DNA of 64,000 nucleotides from Algoriphagus litoralis. Lineage in GTDB: Bacteria; Bacteroidota; Bacteroidia; Cytophagales; Cyclobacteriaceae. Where the stretch lies: contig NZ_QGOL01000007.1 in assembly GCF_003259255.1 (NCBI RefSeq), positions 62,001 through 126,000 on the forward strand, given 5' to 3'. Of the stretch, positions 43,517 to 51,867 are shown piece by piece. The notes below the pieces were generated by a model. That model did not search any database and was not told the origin of the DNA. It saw only the letters and a list, made by a program, of their open reading frames with translations. Every line of letters starts with the position of its first letter. Position 1 is the stretch's first letter. Both the position numbers and the translations under genes were made by a program.

Positions 43517-43547
43517 TTGGAATCCCCTACCTCAATCTCTAATTTCC
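43517..43547 (+). promoter_or_regulatory. Probable promoter of the MazG-like gene
   Basis: TTG (43517-43519), 20-nt spacer and TAATTTCC (43540-43547, 6 of 8 to TAnnTTTG). The ATG follows 18 nt downstream. Confidence 0.4.
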
Positions 43548-43565
43548 GATTCAAATTATCCCCAA

Positions 43566-43910
43566 ATGAATAAGTCAACAGAAATAACCCTTGCACAGGC
43601 ACAAGCTCAAGTCGATCAGTGGATCAAAACAGTCGGGGTCCGGTATTTCAATGAACTTACCAACATGACCATTTTGATGGAAGAAGTAGGCGAATTAGCC
43701 CGCATTATGTCCCGCACCTATGGCGAGCAATCTTTCAAAGAGTCGGACAAAGGGAAAGATCTTGGTGATGAACTAGCGGACGTACTTTGGGTTTTGATTT
43801 GCCTTGCCAATCAGACCGGAGTGGATTTAACTCAAGCTTTGCAGAAGAACTTCGAAAAGAAGAATATCCGCGATCTCGACAGGCACAAAAACAATGAGAA
43901 ACTGAAATAA
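43566..43910 (+). CDS. MazG-like nucleotide pyrophosphohydrolase
   Basis: 114-residue all-alpha NTP pyrophosphohydrolase. The divalent-metal motif is complete: EEVGELAR (EExxE) around residues 40-47 and DELADVLWVL (DExxD) around 72. Such single-domain enzymes remove non-canonical or excess (d)NTPs and can lower alarmone levels. It is close in length to the Bacteroidota MazG-like group. It is monocistronic, followed by a terminator that can also serve the convergent YdcH gene. Confidence 0.92.
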   Translation: MNKSTEITLAQAQAQVDQWIKTVGVRYFNELTNMTILMEEVGELARIMSRTYGEQSFKESDKGKDLGDELADVLWVLICLANQTGVDLTQALQKNFEKKNIRDLDRHKNNEKLK

Positions 43911-43937
43911 AAAGCCCAATCCAGGGATGGGCTTTTC
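43910..43937. terminator. Bidirectional terminator between mazG-like and ydcH-like genes
   Basis: AAAAGCCCA and TGGGCTTTT form a perfect stem around ATCCAGGGA-type loop bases, with A-runs on one side and T-runs on the other, so it can work in both directions for the convergent genes. Confidence 0.8.
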
Positions 43938-43959
43938 TAGTTTAGGGTAATAAAACAAC

Positions 43960-44196
43960 TTAACCTTCCTTGAGCATGAAATAAAGTTCATCCTTTAACC
44001 GAAGCCTATTTATCCTCAATTGGTTGGCGGTCTCATCGGAGGCAGGTTCTGCATCAGATTCGATACGATAGATCTCGTGATCCACTTCATCATAGGCTTC
44101 AAACAGCTTTTTGAAATGCTCATTTTCTGCCTTCAATTCATGGATTTTAGCTTCAAACTCAGGAAACTCCTCGGTTAGCGGATGCTTTTTAAACAT
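43960..44196 (-). CDS. YdcH/DUF465-family small helical protein
   Basis: 78 residues. HPLTEEFPEFEAKIHELKAENEHFKKLFEAYDEVDHEIYRIE (given here as the blocks HPLTEEFPE and YDEVDHEIYRIE) is the DUF465 pattern, and the C-terminal RLRLKDELYFML block is its standard ending. It is predicted to be a two-helix coiled-coil hairpin. No function is known. Confidence 0.88.
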   Translation of the reverse strand: MFKKHPLTEEFPEFEAKIHELKAENEHFKKLFEAYDEVDHEIYRIESDAEPASDETANQLRINRLRLKDELYFMLKEG

Positions 44197-44436
44197 GATT
44201 TCTTATGGGTTTTGTCTTGATACAAGTTTAGCCCCGACTCCCCTAATAAATCATGACAAAGGTCACATAGGATCAGGATTAAAGTCTTCCAATTGGGAAA
44301 TAGGGAATGAAAGGTTCACCGGATTTCAAGGTGATTAAATCAAGCAAGCATGATTTAAAGGAGTAGGAAAATCCTCGATTGAAACATTTCCACCGACCTT
44401 TGATCAGCTTCAGGTGCTAGGCTCGTACATTACAAT

Positions 44437-45528
44437 ATGCTTCAATTTGCAAAGTGTTCAGTCTTGCTTTTTCTGATTTTGGGAAAAATCACTAATTCCG
44501 CATTTGCACAAGATGATTCCACTCTGAAACAACAGAAAGCTGTTTTCATCCTTCCTTTGGCGTATTATACTCCGGAAACTCGCTGGGTATTCGGAGTGGG
44601 AGGAGCAACAAATTTCAATCTAGGGAATCCGACAGAAACCTATGAAAGTCAATCAGTTTTTGGCGTTGCATATTCTTTGCGAAGGCAATTCTTGAGCTAT
44701 GTGAATTGGAGAATTTTTACCGATCAAAACAAAAATCTGTTTTCAGGCGAAGTTGGCTGGTATGATTACTTGTACTTTTTCTATGGAATTGGAAATGAGG
44801 TAAATGAATCGGATTCTGAAACATATGATGCAAAATTCCCAAGACTTCGATTTGATTTTGCCAAGCAAATAGCTCCTTCAAGATATCTTGGCGTCAAGAC
44901 AGTTTTGGACCACTTTAGCTTTTCAGGTTTTGATCCTGATGGAAAGCTCGCAAATGAGGATTATATCGGAAAAGATGGCGGATGGAATGTCGGACTCGGC
45001 CCAGCATTCATTTTTGATTCAAGGGACAACCCAATTTACCCTAATTCAGGATGGTTTTCGGAAACTTACCTGATGCGATTTGGAAAGCCATTTGGAGGAG
45101 ATTATTCCTATTGGGAAATCGGGGGCGACCTGAGACACTACAAATCGCTTTCTCAAACTGTAATCTGGGCAAATCAGATCGCGACAAAATTCACAACTGG
45201 AGAAACACCTTTTTTTGCATTGCCATTAGTGGGTGGAAATCGCTCTTTAAGAGGGCTTTTTGAGGGAAAATACAGAGATAACAATCTGGCTTTTATTCAA
45301 TCAGAAATTAGAAAAAGCATCGGGAACCGATGGGGTTTGGTTGGTTTTGCCGGAGTTGGGAATGTTTTTTCAAATCTCAATTCCCTAGCTGACCGTGCAA
45401 AAATAACCTATGGAGCAGGTGGGAGATTCCGACTTTCAAAAGCCAAAAAGTTGAATTTGAGGCTGGATTTGGCGCATTCTCCAAATGAGGGGATGCAGTT
45501 TTATTTTACGTTTGGGGAAGCATTTTAG
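44437..45528 (+). CDS. BamA/TamA-like surface-antigen outer-membrane protein
   Basis: 363-residue beta-barrel protein with a signal peptide ending near residue 24 (NSAFAQ). The barrel is of the Omp85 surface-antigen (D15) type without POTRA domains: GPAFIFDSRDNPIYPNSGWFSE is the characteristic early-strand motif, FALPLVGGNRSLRGLFEGKYRD carries the conserved RGF-like loop (here RGLFEGKYRD), and the end AHSPNEGMQFYFTFGEAF is a barrel-closing strand with terminal Phe. Without POTRA repeats it is unlikely to be the main BamA. Role unknown; often linked to lipid or protein export. Confidence 0.88.
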   Translation: MLQFAKCSVLLFLILGKITNSAFAQDDSTLKQQKAVFILPLAYYTPETRWVFGVGGATNFNLGNPTETYESQSVFGVAYSLRRQFLSYVNWRIFTDQNKNLFSGEVGWYDYLYFFYGIGNEVNESDSETYDAKFPRLRFDFAKQIAPSRYLGVKTVLDHFSFSGFDPDGKLANEDYIGKDGGWNVGLGPAFIFDSRDNPIYPNSGWFSETYLMRFGKPFGGDYSYWEIGGDLRHYKSLSQTVIWANQIATKFTTGETPFFALPLVGGNRSLRGLFEGKYRDNNLAFIQSEIRKSIGNRWGLVGFAGVGNVFSNLNSLADRAKITYGAGGRFRLSKAKKLNLRLDLAHSPNEGMQFYFTFGEAF

Positions 45529-45536
45529 GAAGGAAG

Positions 45537-45582
45537 AAATTTGAAGTGAAAAAGATGAAAGTAGGCAGTCACAGTGGGCAGT
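45537..45582. repeat. Dispersed repeat copy A (GTAGGCAGT type)
   Basis: About 46 bp ending TAGGCAGTCACAGTGGGCAG. It matches 45775-45820 almost throughout the last 29 bp (two differences) and loosely before that. Confidence 0.65.
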
Positions 45583-45622
45583 AGGCAAGACCAAAAGTCA
45601 AAAGTATAAAATCAGAAATCTG

Positions 45623-45652
45623 AAAGGCAGTCGTAAGTGATTGCCTTTTTTT
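45623..45652 (+). terminator. Terminator-like hairpin downstream of the barrel gene
   Basis: AAGGCAGTC and GATTGCCTT pair with one mismatch around GTAAGT, then seven T. It lies about 95 nt after the stop of the outer-membrane gene. Confidence 0.75.
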
Positions 45653-45686
45653 ATTAATAAAGCTCACAGCTAGTTCAGAGAAGAAA

Positions 45687-45733
45687 AAATCCGCGTAGTT
45701 CAGCGACTTTTTCAGCGCAGATCAGCGGGATAA
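45687..45733. repeat. CAGCG-rich intergenic element
   Basis: Three CAGCG words spaced about 13-14 bp apart between ATCCGCG and GCGGGAT ends, able to fold on itself. It resembles the ATCTGCG-type intergenic elements frequent in Bacteroidota. Together with copies A and B it fills the 344-bp gap between the barrel gene and comB. Confidence 0.45.
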
Positions 45734-45774
45734 TTCCAGCCTTCAGTCATAGTAGGCAGTTTTGGAAAATTAAG

Positions 45775-45820
45775 AACGCAGAAGTGAGAAAGCTGAAAGT
45801 AGGCAGTCTCAGTGGGCAGT
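45775..45820. repeat. Dispersed repeat copy B (GTAGGCAGT type)
   Basis: Second copy of the repeat at 45537-45582, ending TAGGCAGTCTCAGTGGGCAG. A shorter TAGTAGGCAGTTTT piece lies at 45749-45762, so at least three related pieces occur within 290 bp. Confidence 0.65.
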
Positions 45821-45872
45821 TTTCAGGAAAAGTAAGAAAGTTGAAGTTTGAAGGATGAGAAAAAAGATACTA

Positions 45873-46580
45873 CTAAACTTTCACCAAAAACCCTCTTTCA
45901 TCCAATTTCACCACAATCTCATACAAATCAAGTGTCAGACAGAAGTCAATGTCCCGCTCGATTCCATGATTTTGCAATCGCTTGGCATGGGATGCTTGAG
46001 ACAAAAATCCTTTGAGATTATGGCCGACTTTTTCAAAAAGTGTCCCCATAGCCAATGCACCGTCTTCACTTGATGTGTGCGTGGATTCCAGGGACTTCAC
46101 CAATGCTCCCGCATACAGGGAATCCTCTAGATTGAAATGACCTTTCCAGCCCGCACAATGGATGAGGACATCCTTGTCCTGCGTTTGAATATAAGAAACA
46201 GTGGCCTGAAGATTTGGAAAAGCTCCGATCAGAATCTCTTCGGCTGTACGAGATTTTTCAATGGCTTGGGTTCCGTTAGTTGTGGTCATGGCGAGTTTGC
46301 GACCGGCATACGTTCCATCCAAGTAGGCTACCGGAGAGTTTCCCATTTCGAATCCGGGAGCTGTAAGTCCATTTCGCTCCCCTCCGATCAAAAATCCCTT
46401 CTCCTTCATCACCCTGCAAGCTTCCAGATCGGCAAATGGAAGAATCTCCACCACTCCATTCGCCAAAGCAGCTACCATCGTGGAAGTGGCGCGAAAGATA
46501 TCGACCACGACCACGATTTTGCTTTCAAGATCAAAGAGATGAATTAACTCAGGACTGAAGCAGACTTCAACTTTTCTCAT
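45873..46580 (-). CDS. comB: 2-phosphosulfolactate phosphatase
   Basis: 235-residue ComB-family phosphatase, which makes sulfolactate from 2-phosphosulfolactate. Family blocks: VVVVDIFRATSTMVAALANG near the start, LIGGERNG, FEMGNSPVAY, MTTTNGTQAI with TTTNGT, and IHCAGWKG. Its ATG lies 2 nt after the gcvT stop, so the two are one transcript. ComB occurs in methanogen coenzyme M synthesis; in Bacteroidota its role is not settled, and a link to sulfonate or sulfonolipid metabolism is an inference. No comA, comC or sulfolactate dehydrogenase is in the window. Confidence 0.9.
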   Translation of the reverse strand: MRKVEVCFSPELIHLFDLESKIVVVVDIFRATSTMVAALANGVVEILPFADLEACRVMKEKGFLIGGERNGLTAPGFEMGNSPVAYLDGTYAGRKLAMTTTNGTQAIEKSRTAEEILIGAFPNLQATVSYIQTQDKDVLIHCAGWKGHFNLEDSLYAGALVKSLESTHTSSEDGALAMGTLFEKVGHNLKGFLSQASHAKRLQNHGIERDIDFCLTLDLYEIVVKLDERGFLVKV

Positions 46581-46582
46581 GC

Positions 46583-47677
46583 TTAAGCTTTCAGAAGCGG
46601 AAGTTTTTCAACCTGTGCTTTCAGGTTCTTAGTTCTGACTTGGATATAAATCTCGGTTCCAGGTTTGCTGAATTCCGTTTTCACATACCCCATTCCTATA
46701 CCTACACCCATGCTTGGAGACTGAGTTCCGGAAGTCACCTCGCCTATTACTTCTCCTGCAGCATCGACGATCGAGTAATGTCCTCTTGGAATTCCTCTTT
46801 CCTGCATGATAAAACCCACCAATTTGCGGGAGACACCTTCTTCTTTCTGTTTCTTAAGCGCTTCAGAATTGGTGAAGTCTTTGGTGAACTTGGTGATCCA
46901 TCCGAGGCCTGCTTCAATCGGTGAAGTGGTATCGTTGATATCATTGCCATAGAGGCAATACCCCATTTCCATTCTGAGCGTATCGCGTGCACCCAAACCG
47001 ATAGGCTTGATGTCAAAATCTTTTCCAGCTTCAAAAATCGCGTTCCATACATGTGCTGCGTCTGCATTTTTCACATAAATCTCAAATCCTCCAGCGCCAG
47101 TATAACCCGTACCTGAAATGATCACATCCTGAACTCCGGCAAATTCTCCAACGGTAAAATGATAGAACTTCACTTCGGCAAGATTCACAGGAGTCAAGGA
47201 CTGAACAGCCTCGATAGCTTTTGGTCCTTGCACTGCAAAAAGTGAATAGTCATCGGAGACATTGGTCAATTTGGCTCCCATGGTGTTGTACTTGTTGACC
47301 CAAGCCCAATCCTTGGCAATATTGGAAGCATTGACCACGAGCATGTATTTTTCTTCGTCAAATTTATAGACGATCAAATCATCCACAATTCCGCCTGTTT
47401 CATTGGGAAAGCAGGAATACTGAGCCTGACCGATCACCAGTTTTGACGCGTCGTTCGAAGTTACTTTTTGGATCAAAGTAAGCGCCTCCGGTCCTTCCAC
47501 AAGGAATTCACCCATGTGAGACACATCAAATACCCCTACTCCATTGCGGACACAAAGGTGTTCTTCATTGTCGGAACTGTAGCGCACGGGCATATAGAAT
47601 CCGGCAAAAGGCACCATTTTGCCACCAAGGGCTACGTGCAGGTCATTCAGAGGTACGTTTTTGATTTGCTCTTCCAT
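46583..47677 (-). CDS. gcvT: Glycine cleavage system T protein (aminomethyltransferase)
   Basis: 364 residues, normal length. It transfers the aminomethyl carbon from H protein to tetrahydrofolate. Signature blocks: [16 protein letters not shown] at the start, [17 protein letters not shown], the folate-site [12 protein letters not shown] and [19 protein letters not shown], and the C-terminal barrel ending [16 protein letters not shown] and P proteins are not in the window. An exact -7 box lies 25 bp upstream of its ATG, and comB follows in the same transcript. Confidence 0.96.
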   Translation of the reverse strand: MEEQIKNVPLNDLHVALGGKMVPFAGFYMPVRYSSDNEEHLCVRNGVGVFDVSHMGEFLVEGPEALTLIQKVTSNDASKLVIGQAQYSCFPNETGGIVDDLIVYKFDEEKYMLVVNASNIAKDWAWVNKYNTMGAKLTNVSDDYSLFAVQGPKAIEAVQSLTPVNLAEVKFYHFTVGEFAGVQDVIISGTGYTGAGGFEIYVKNADAAHVWNAIFEAGKDFDIKPIGLGARDTLRMEMGYCLYGNDINDTTSPIEAGLGWITKFTKDFTNSEALKKQKEEGVSRKLVGFIMQERGIPRGHYSIVDAAGEVIGEVTSGTQSPSMGVGIGMGYVKTEFSKPGTEIYIQVRTKNLKAQVEKLPLLKA

Positions 47678-47701
47678 TTAGGGTGTTTTTTTTATCGTGG
47701 G

Positions 47702-47709
47702 CAAAGGTA
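47702..47709 (-). promoter_or_regulatory. -7 box of the gcvT-comB promoter
   Basis: Reads TACCTTTG on the minus strand, an exact TAnnTTTG, 25 bp upstream of the gcvT start. No TTG at the expected -33 distance was found. Confidence 0.5.
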
Positions 47710-47800
47710 AGGATTGACAGGAATTAAGGTAAAGGGATTTTTGGATTTTTGACTGGTGGAGGAAAGGATGTGACGCCTTGATCTCTTGCTGTCTTTAAAC

Positions 47801-47830
47801 AAAAAAAGCAGCGTTTCGGCTGCTTTTTTA
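47801..47830. terminator. Bidirectional terminator between iscA-like gene and gcvT
   Basis: AAAAAGCAGC and GCTGCTTTTT form a perfect stem around GTTTCG with A- and T-runs on both strands. It lies 24 nt past the stop of the minus-strand Fe-S gene, whose transcript it should end. Confidence 0.88.
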
Positions 47831-47853
47831 TGCGTTATTTTTCGAGATAGGGA

Positions 47854-48180
47854 TTATACGGAGAAGCTTTCTCCACATCCACACGTTCGGCTGGCGTTAG
47901 GATTTACAAACTGGAATCCTTTGCCGTTCAGCCCATCAGAGAATTCAAGTACCGTACCGGCGAGGTACAGTAAACTTTTTCGATCTACGAGGATTTTGAC
48001 GCCTTTGTCTTCAAAGACATGGTCTGAATCCACCACAGTGGCATCAAAACCCAAGTCATACATCAAACCGGAACAACCTCCACCTTTGACCGAAACTCGG
48101 ATATTTTCATTTTCGGACCGGCCTTCCTCTTTTTTGAGTTCTAGAATCCGCTCTTTGGCTTTGTCTGAAACGATGATCAT
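47854..48180 (-). CDS. IscA/HesB-type A-type Fe-S carrier
   Basis: 108-residue A-type carrier that holds and passes Fe-S clusters to target proteins. All three ligand cysteines are present: one in GGGCSGLMYDLGF (around residue 36) and two in the C-terminal CGCGESFSV. It is the intact homologue in this window; the one at 54742 lacks the C-terminal pair. It is divergent from the epimerase gene, has an exact -7 box 74 bp upstream and a strong terminator. Confidence 0.94.
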   Translation of the reverse strand: MIIVSDKAKERILELKKEEGRSENENIRVSVKGGGCSGLMYDLGFDATVVDSDHVFEDKGVKILVDRKSLLYLAGTVLEFSDGLNGKGFQFVNPNASRTCGCGESFSV

Positions 48181-48253
48181 ATTTTTATACTTTTACTTTA
48201 GCTATACTATAGGAATGCATACTCAACACATCCCCTAAAAAAAAGATTCGCCA

Positions 48254-48261
48254 CAAAGATA
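48254..48261 (-). promoter_or_regulatory. -7 box upstream of the IscA-type gene
   Basis: Reads TATCTTTG on the minus strand, an exact TAnnTTTG, 74 bp before the ATG. No clear TTG partner. It also lies 9 bp before the divergent epimerase start. Confidence 0.4.
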
Positions 48262-48269
48262 CAAAATAG

Positions 48270-48674
48270 ATGATGAGGAAAATTGAACATATCGGAATAG
48301 CTGTCTCAGATTTAGAAAAGTCCAATGAACTCTTTGCTCGATTGCTGGGAAAAGAGCACTACAAAACCGAGTCTGTGGACGGTGAAGGGGTAGAAACCAG
48401 CTTTTTTCAGGTGGGCGAAACCAAGGTAGAATTACTTCAGGCGAGCCGGCCAGACAGTCCGATTGCGAAGTATTTGGAGCGAAAATCAGAGGGAGTCCAC
48501 CACATCGCTTTTGATGTGGAAGATATCCATGCAGAAGTCAAAAGACTGAAAGAAGCCGGTTTTGAAATCCTGAATGAAACGCCAAAACAAGGTGCAGACA
48601 ATAAAATTGTGGTATTTTTGCACCCGCGCAGCACGAATGGGGTGCTTGTGGAGTTGTGTCAAAATTCGGGTTGA
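48270..48674 (+). CDS. mce: Methylmalonyl-CoA epimerase
   Basis: 134-residue VOC-fold enzyme that interconverts (S)- and (R)-methylmalonyl-CoA between propionyl-CoA carboxylase and methylmalonyl-CoA mutase, or in the reverse direction for propionate production. Metal ligands fit the family: His in EHIGIAVSDL, Glu in KVELLQ, His in GVHHIAFDVED and Glu in GVLVELCQ. DSPIAKYLE is the family's CoA-side motif. Either Met of the initial pair may be used. The acyl-CoA carboxylase beta gene at 60.8 kb belongs to related metabolism. Confidence 0.92.
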   Translation: MMRKIEHIGIAVSDLEKSNELFARLLGKEHYKTESVDGEGVETSFFQVGETKVELLQASRPDSPIAKYLERKSEGVHHIAFDVEDIHAEVKRLKEAGFEILNETPKQGADNKIVVFLHPRSTNGVLVELCQNSG

Positions 48675-48853
48675 AAGGTTTGAAAGTGCTAAAGTTGAAA
48701 GGTTTTTGAATTGGTAGATTGATCAAATAAGCATTCCATTTCCCAAAATGGATTTATGGCCCAACAATTAAAATTTGGCATTTAGTAAATCTGTTCGGAA
48801 GGATTTTTCGTTAAGCTTAACAATTTTTAGCAAACAACTAATCAAATGTCATT

Positions 48854-49438
48854 ATGAAGATTCTAACCTTTTTTACTGCTATAATATGCTTTTGCTTGTG
48901 GTCGAATTTTACCCTAGCTCAAGAAAAAAAAGCCAACAGATTTGGTATACAAGCTTCCTTTGGCAATCCTTCCTATATCCAAAGTGATGCTGATGGTGCC
49001 CCATCCTATGATGGAAAGTTCTTTTTTGATATTGGTTTTCTATATTTAACTCCCCTATCGGAAAAATGGGAATTTGAAACAGGACTAATTTATTCAAGCA
49101 ATAAGTTCAAAGTTACTCCGAACATTTCTCCCGGATTTCCAGAAGATCCTTACGATCTAAATTTCAATAATTGGCTGGTCTCTGCCAACTTCAGAAAATG
49201 GCTTCCTAATCGATTTTTTCTTCAAGCTGGGCCTAATTTATCACAGACTAGTCGTGATTCCTTCGGTTATTTCCGACTTGGGTTTTCATTAGGCTTAGGC
49301 AAGGAGTTTAAAATGGGAGAGAAGTATTCACTGTTAATTTCACCTACTCTAAATGCTAACCCATTTTTCCCGACAAATTGGAATGGTATAACCCAATTTG
49401 GAATTAGAAGTATCTTTGCATTTCCAACCAAGAAATAA
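48854..49438 (+). CDS. Small outer-membrane beta-barrel protein, unknown role
   Basis: 194 residues. A signal peptide ends near residue 22 (SNFTLAQ). The rest alternates hydrophobic and polar residues with many aromatics and glycines (FFDIGFLYLTP, WEFETGLIYSS, RLGFSLGLGKEFKMG), as in small porin-like or OmpW/PorT-like barrels, and the chain ends in a strand of the type QFGIRSIFAFP. No specific family was recognised. The thiL ATG comes 2 nt after its stop. Confidence 0.75.
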   Translation: MKILTFFTAIICFCLWSNFTLAQEKKANRFGIQASFGNPSYIQSDADGAPSYDGKFFFDIGFLYLTPLSEKWEFETGLIYSSNKFKVTPNISPGFPEDPYDLNFNNWLVSANFRKWLPNRFFLQAGPNLSQTSRDSFGYFRLGFSLGLGKEFKMGEKYSLLISPTLNANPFFPTNWNGITQFGIRSIFAFPTKK

Positions 49439-49440
49439 TA

Positions 49441-50469
49441 ATGTCAGAAGTAAGAACAGAAATAAGTGAATTGGGTGAGTTTGGCCTAATTGATCATTTG
49501 AATTCTAGAGTAATAATCAAAAACTCAGGGACTGTCAAAGGTATCGGCGACGATGCGGCGGTTATTGAAGCCGGGGATCATGTGAAAGTGGTGACTACCG
49601 ATCTTTTACTTGAAGGAGTACATTTCGACCTTTCTTATGCTCCATTGACCCATGTCGGATTCAAAGCGGTCGCTGTCAATATCTCCGATGTGGCTGCCAT
49701 GAATGCCATTCCGAAGCAAATCACGGTGAGCATCGCATTATCCAATCGCTTTTCTGTAGAAGCAGTAGACGCTCTTTACGAAGGAATAAATGCCGCCTGC
49801 GAGCATTATGGCGTTGATCTCGTCGGCGGAGACACAACCGCCTCACGAGGTGGATTGGTAATCTCTGTCACTGCCATCGGTGAAGCACAAAAAGAGCAAA
49901 TCACTTACCGAACAGGTGCCAAAGTCAATGATATCCTTTGTGTCACAGGTGATTTGGGTTCAGCCTTGGTGGGTTTACAGATCTTGGAGCGCGAAAAGCA
50001 GGTGTATTTGGCAAATCCTGACATGAAACCCAATCTTGAAAATTACACTGTCGTGACGGGACGCCAACTCAAACCCGACGCAAGAATGGACATCATTCAT
50101 GAAATGCGGGAATTGGGCGTAGTGCCTACCAGCATGATGGATATTTCGGATGGCTTGGCCTCTGAGATTTTTCACATCTGTAAAGGGTCAGGCGTCGGTG
50201 CGACGATCTATGAAGACAAACTACCTATCGACAAGCAGACCTTCGACACGGCAGTGGAATTGAATTTGGACCCGATCACCTGCGTTTTGAATGGCGGGGA
50301 AGATTATGAGTTGCTTTTCACGATTGATCAAAAAGACTTTGCGAAGCTGGAAAAACATCCAGACATCCACTTCATCGGTCACATGACCAAGCCTGATGAG
50401 GGAAAATATCTGGTAACCAAAAGCGGAACCGCAGTGCAGCTAAAAGCTCAGGGTTGGAAGCATTTCTAG
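49441..50469 (+). CDS. thiL: Thiamine-monophosphate kinase
   Basis: 342-residue ThiL, the last step of thiamine diphosphate synthesis: TMP plus ATP gives TDP. The PurM-like fold is shown by GIGDDAAVIEAGDHVKVVTTDLLLEG in two parts (Mg-binding GIGDDAAV and TTDLLLEGVHF), AVNISDVAAMNA, VGGDTTAS and MDISDGLASEI, all with the expected acidic residues. It starts 2 nt after the barrel-protein gene. A TATCTTTG box inside the end of that gene (49411-49418) may give it a separate promoter. No TPP riboswitch was seen. Confidence 0.95.
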   Translation: MSEVRTEISELGEFGLIDHLNSRVIIKNSGTVKGIGDDAAVIEAGDHVKVVTTDLLLEGVHFDLSYAPLTHVGFKAVAVNISDVAAMNAIPKQITVSIALSNRFSVEAVDALYEGINAACEHYGVDLVGGDTTASRGGLVISVTAIGEAQKEQITYRTGAKVNDILCVTGDLGSALVGLQILEREKQVYLANPDMKPNLENYTVVTGRQLKPDARMDIIHEMRELGVVPTSMMDISDGLASEIFHICKGSGVGATIYEDKLPIDKQTFDTAVELNLDPITCVLNGGEDYELLFTIDQKDFAKLEKHPDIHFIGHMTKPDEGKYLVTKSGTAVQLKAQGWKHF

Positions 50470-50501
50470 AAGCAAGAGGTTAGATTCAAGAAGCAAAATG
50501 G

Positions 50502-50528
50502 GCTGGAGGATGAACTCCAGCTTTTTTT
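50502..50528 (+). terminator. Terminator after thiL
   Basis: GCTGGAG (50502-50508), loop GATGAA, CTCCAGC (50515-50521), then seven T. Perfect stem, 32 nt after the stop codon. Confidence 0.93.
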
Positions 50529-50553
50529 ATAAAAAAACAGAAAATCATCTAAA

Positions 50554-51594
50554 TTGATGGGAGTAAAAATTTCAACTAAATTACTCTTGTTAATGAGATC
50601 AACTTTATTCAGTTACTTTTTTGGCATTTCACTTTTCTTGTTGCCCTATTACTCAGTTGCCTGTGTTTGTGCTTTTACAGGAGATTTTTCTATAGAAAAA
50701 ATGAATGAGTATGACTATGTAGCTCTGGTAAAAGTCGGAAAACTGATTCCCCCTATTGAGAAAAAGGACGATGAATCAATTCAGCGGTATTTTGAGGCTG
50801 AAGTAACCGAGATAGATCGCTTCAAAGGTGGCCCAATCTCAAAACTCAAAGTTTTTGGCGGACATAGAAGCTTTAACTATCATACTTCATGTGATCTTGG
50901 AATTGATCCTGGCGAAGAATGGATCATTTTTGGGAAAAAGTTAAATGACGAAATAGAAATCAACTTTTGCTCTTTTACTCAGATCTAAAGAGACCAAGAA
51001 GGTCTAAGACAATGGCAATACGGGAGCGGAATCAAGGAGTTATTACTTTTAGATAGTGCTTTTAATACCAAATCCAGAAATTACCTTGAATTGGATAAGG
51101 ATTCCATTTTTTATCAAAATGGAATCCTTGAGCGTGCTCAACAATTTAAAAATGAAAAAATTCATGGAAAAGTCACCTATTTCTATCCCGAAGGCAAGAA
51201 CTTCGGCTATGTTTCCTACAAAAATGGGATTCAGGATGGCCCTTATCTTTGGGTGAACCCAAATGGCACCATTTCCTTGGAAGGTAAAAAGAGAATAGGA
51301 AAAGACTTCAAAAAACGAACATTCTACAATTTAAGTAGTCGAGGAAAAAGCGCTAGTATGATTTCCTTCTATGACAAAAAAGGGAATCTCAAAAAGTTTC
51401 TTGATTTTGGTGTTGGATTCAATGATCAAAAGACCTATTTGAGCGAAAGAACCAAATTTTATCCAAAAAAAGACCAAATAGTCACAGTCCATTACAATGA
51501 AAATGGCGACAAGGAGGAGAAATCCATCAGAGATTTCGCTGGTAATCAAATTGATTTAATCCGATTTGATAAAAAAGGCAAGCCCATTGATTGA
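50554..51594 (+). pseudogene. Exported protein gene interrupted by one in-frame TAA
   Basis: One reading frame runs from ATG 50554 to the TGA ending at 51594 (346 codons) and is broken only by TAA at 50986-50988. The first part (144 residues) has a hydrophobic export signal ending near YYSVACVCAF and a compact domain with cysteines at about 37, 39, 112 and 141. After the stop, the same frame continues RDQEGLRQWQYGSG before the 167-residue part with MORN-like toxin_15-type repeats (GKVTYFYPEGKNFGYV, YKNGIQDGPYLW). Sequence similarity to intact Bacteroidota proteins ending in a QWQY-type segment suggests a recent nonsense mutation. A sequencing error or true readthrough are the alternatives. 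Confidence 0.75.
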
Positions 51595-51663
51595 TTCAGT
51601 ACTCTCCATAGACAATTGGTGTAGTTTAACCTTGATTGATTCATATTGAAATAAAGAAAAGCT

Positions 51664-51867
51664 ATGAAAAACACACTTGAATACTAGAACTTCATCGGAT
51701 CAGTTTCATTTTCGGCTGAGGATAAGGTTTTTCATGGAAAAATCGAAGTCATTGATGATTTGGTGACTTTTGAAGGTGGCACGGTAGCGGATTTGAAATA
51801 TGCTTTCGAGGAAGCTGTGGAAGATTATATCGAGATTTGTAGTGAAATCATTCGACCTAGTCACTAA
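51664..51867 (+). pseudogene. HicB-family antitoxin remnant
   Basis: Frame from ATG 51664: MKNTLEY, then TAG at 51685-51687, then an open stretch beginning NFIGSVSFSAEDKVFHGKIE and VTFEGGTVADLKYAFEEAVE, ending at TAA 51865-51867. This is the partial RNase-H-like fold of HicB antitoxins (intact forms read MKNTLEYKG...). The C-terminal DNA-binding part is missing, and no hicA toxin lies on either side. It is thus doubly broken. The end overlaps the convergent dtd stop by 4 nt. Confidence 0.78.

Noticed and set aside
48675..48853. GAAAGG/AAAGTT repeats after the epimerase gene
   Set aside because: Short low-complexity words only, over fewer than 60 bp; not enough to call a repeat element.
49220..49440. 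TPP riboswitch before thiL
   Set aside because: The upstream gene ends 2 nt before thiL, and no CUGAGA-type or other THI-box core was seen.
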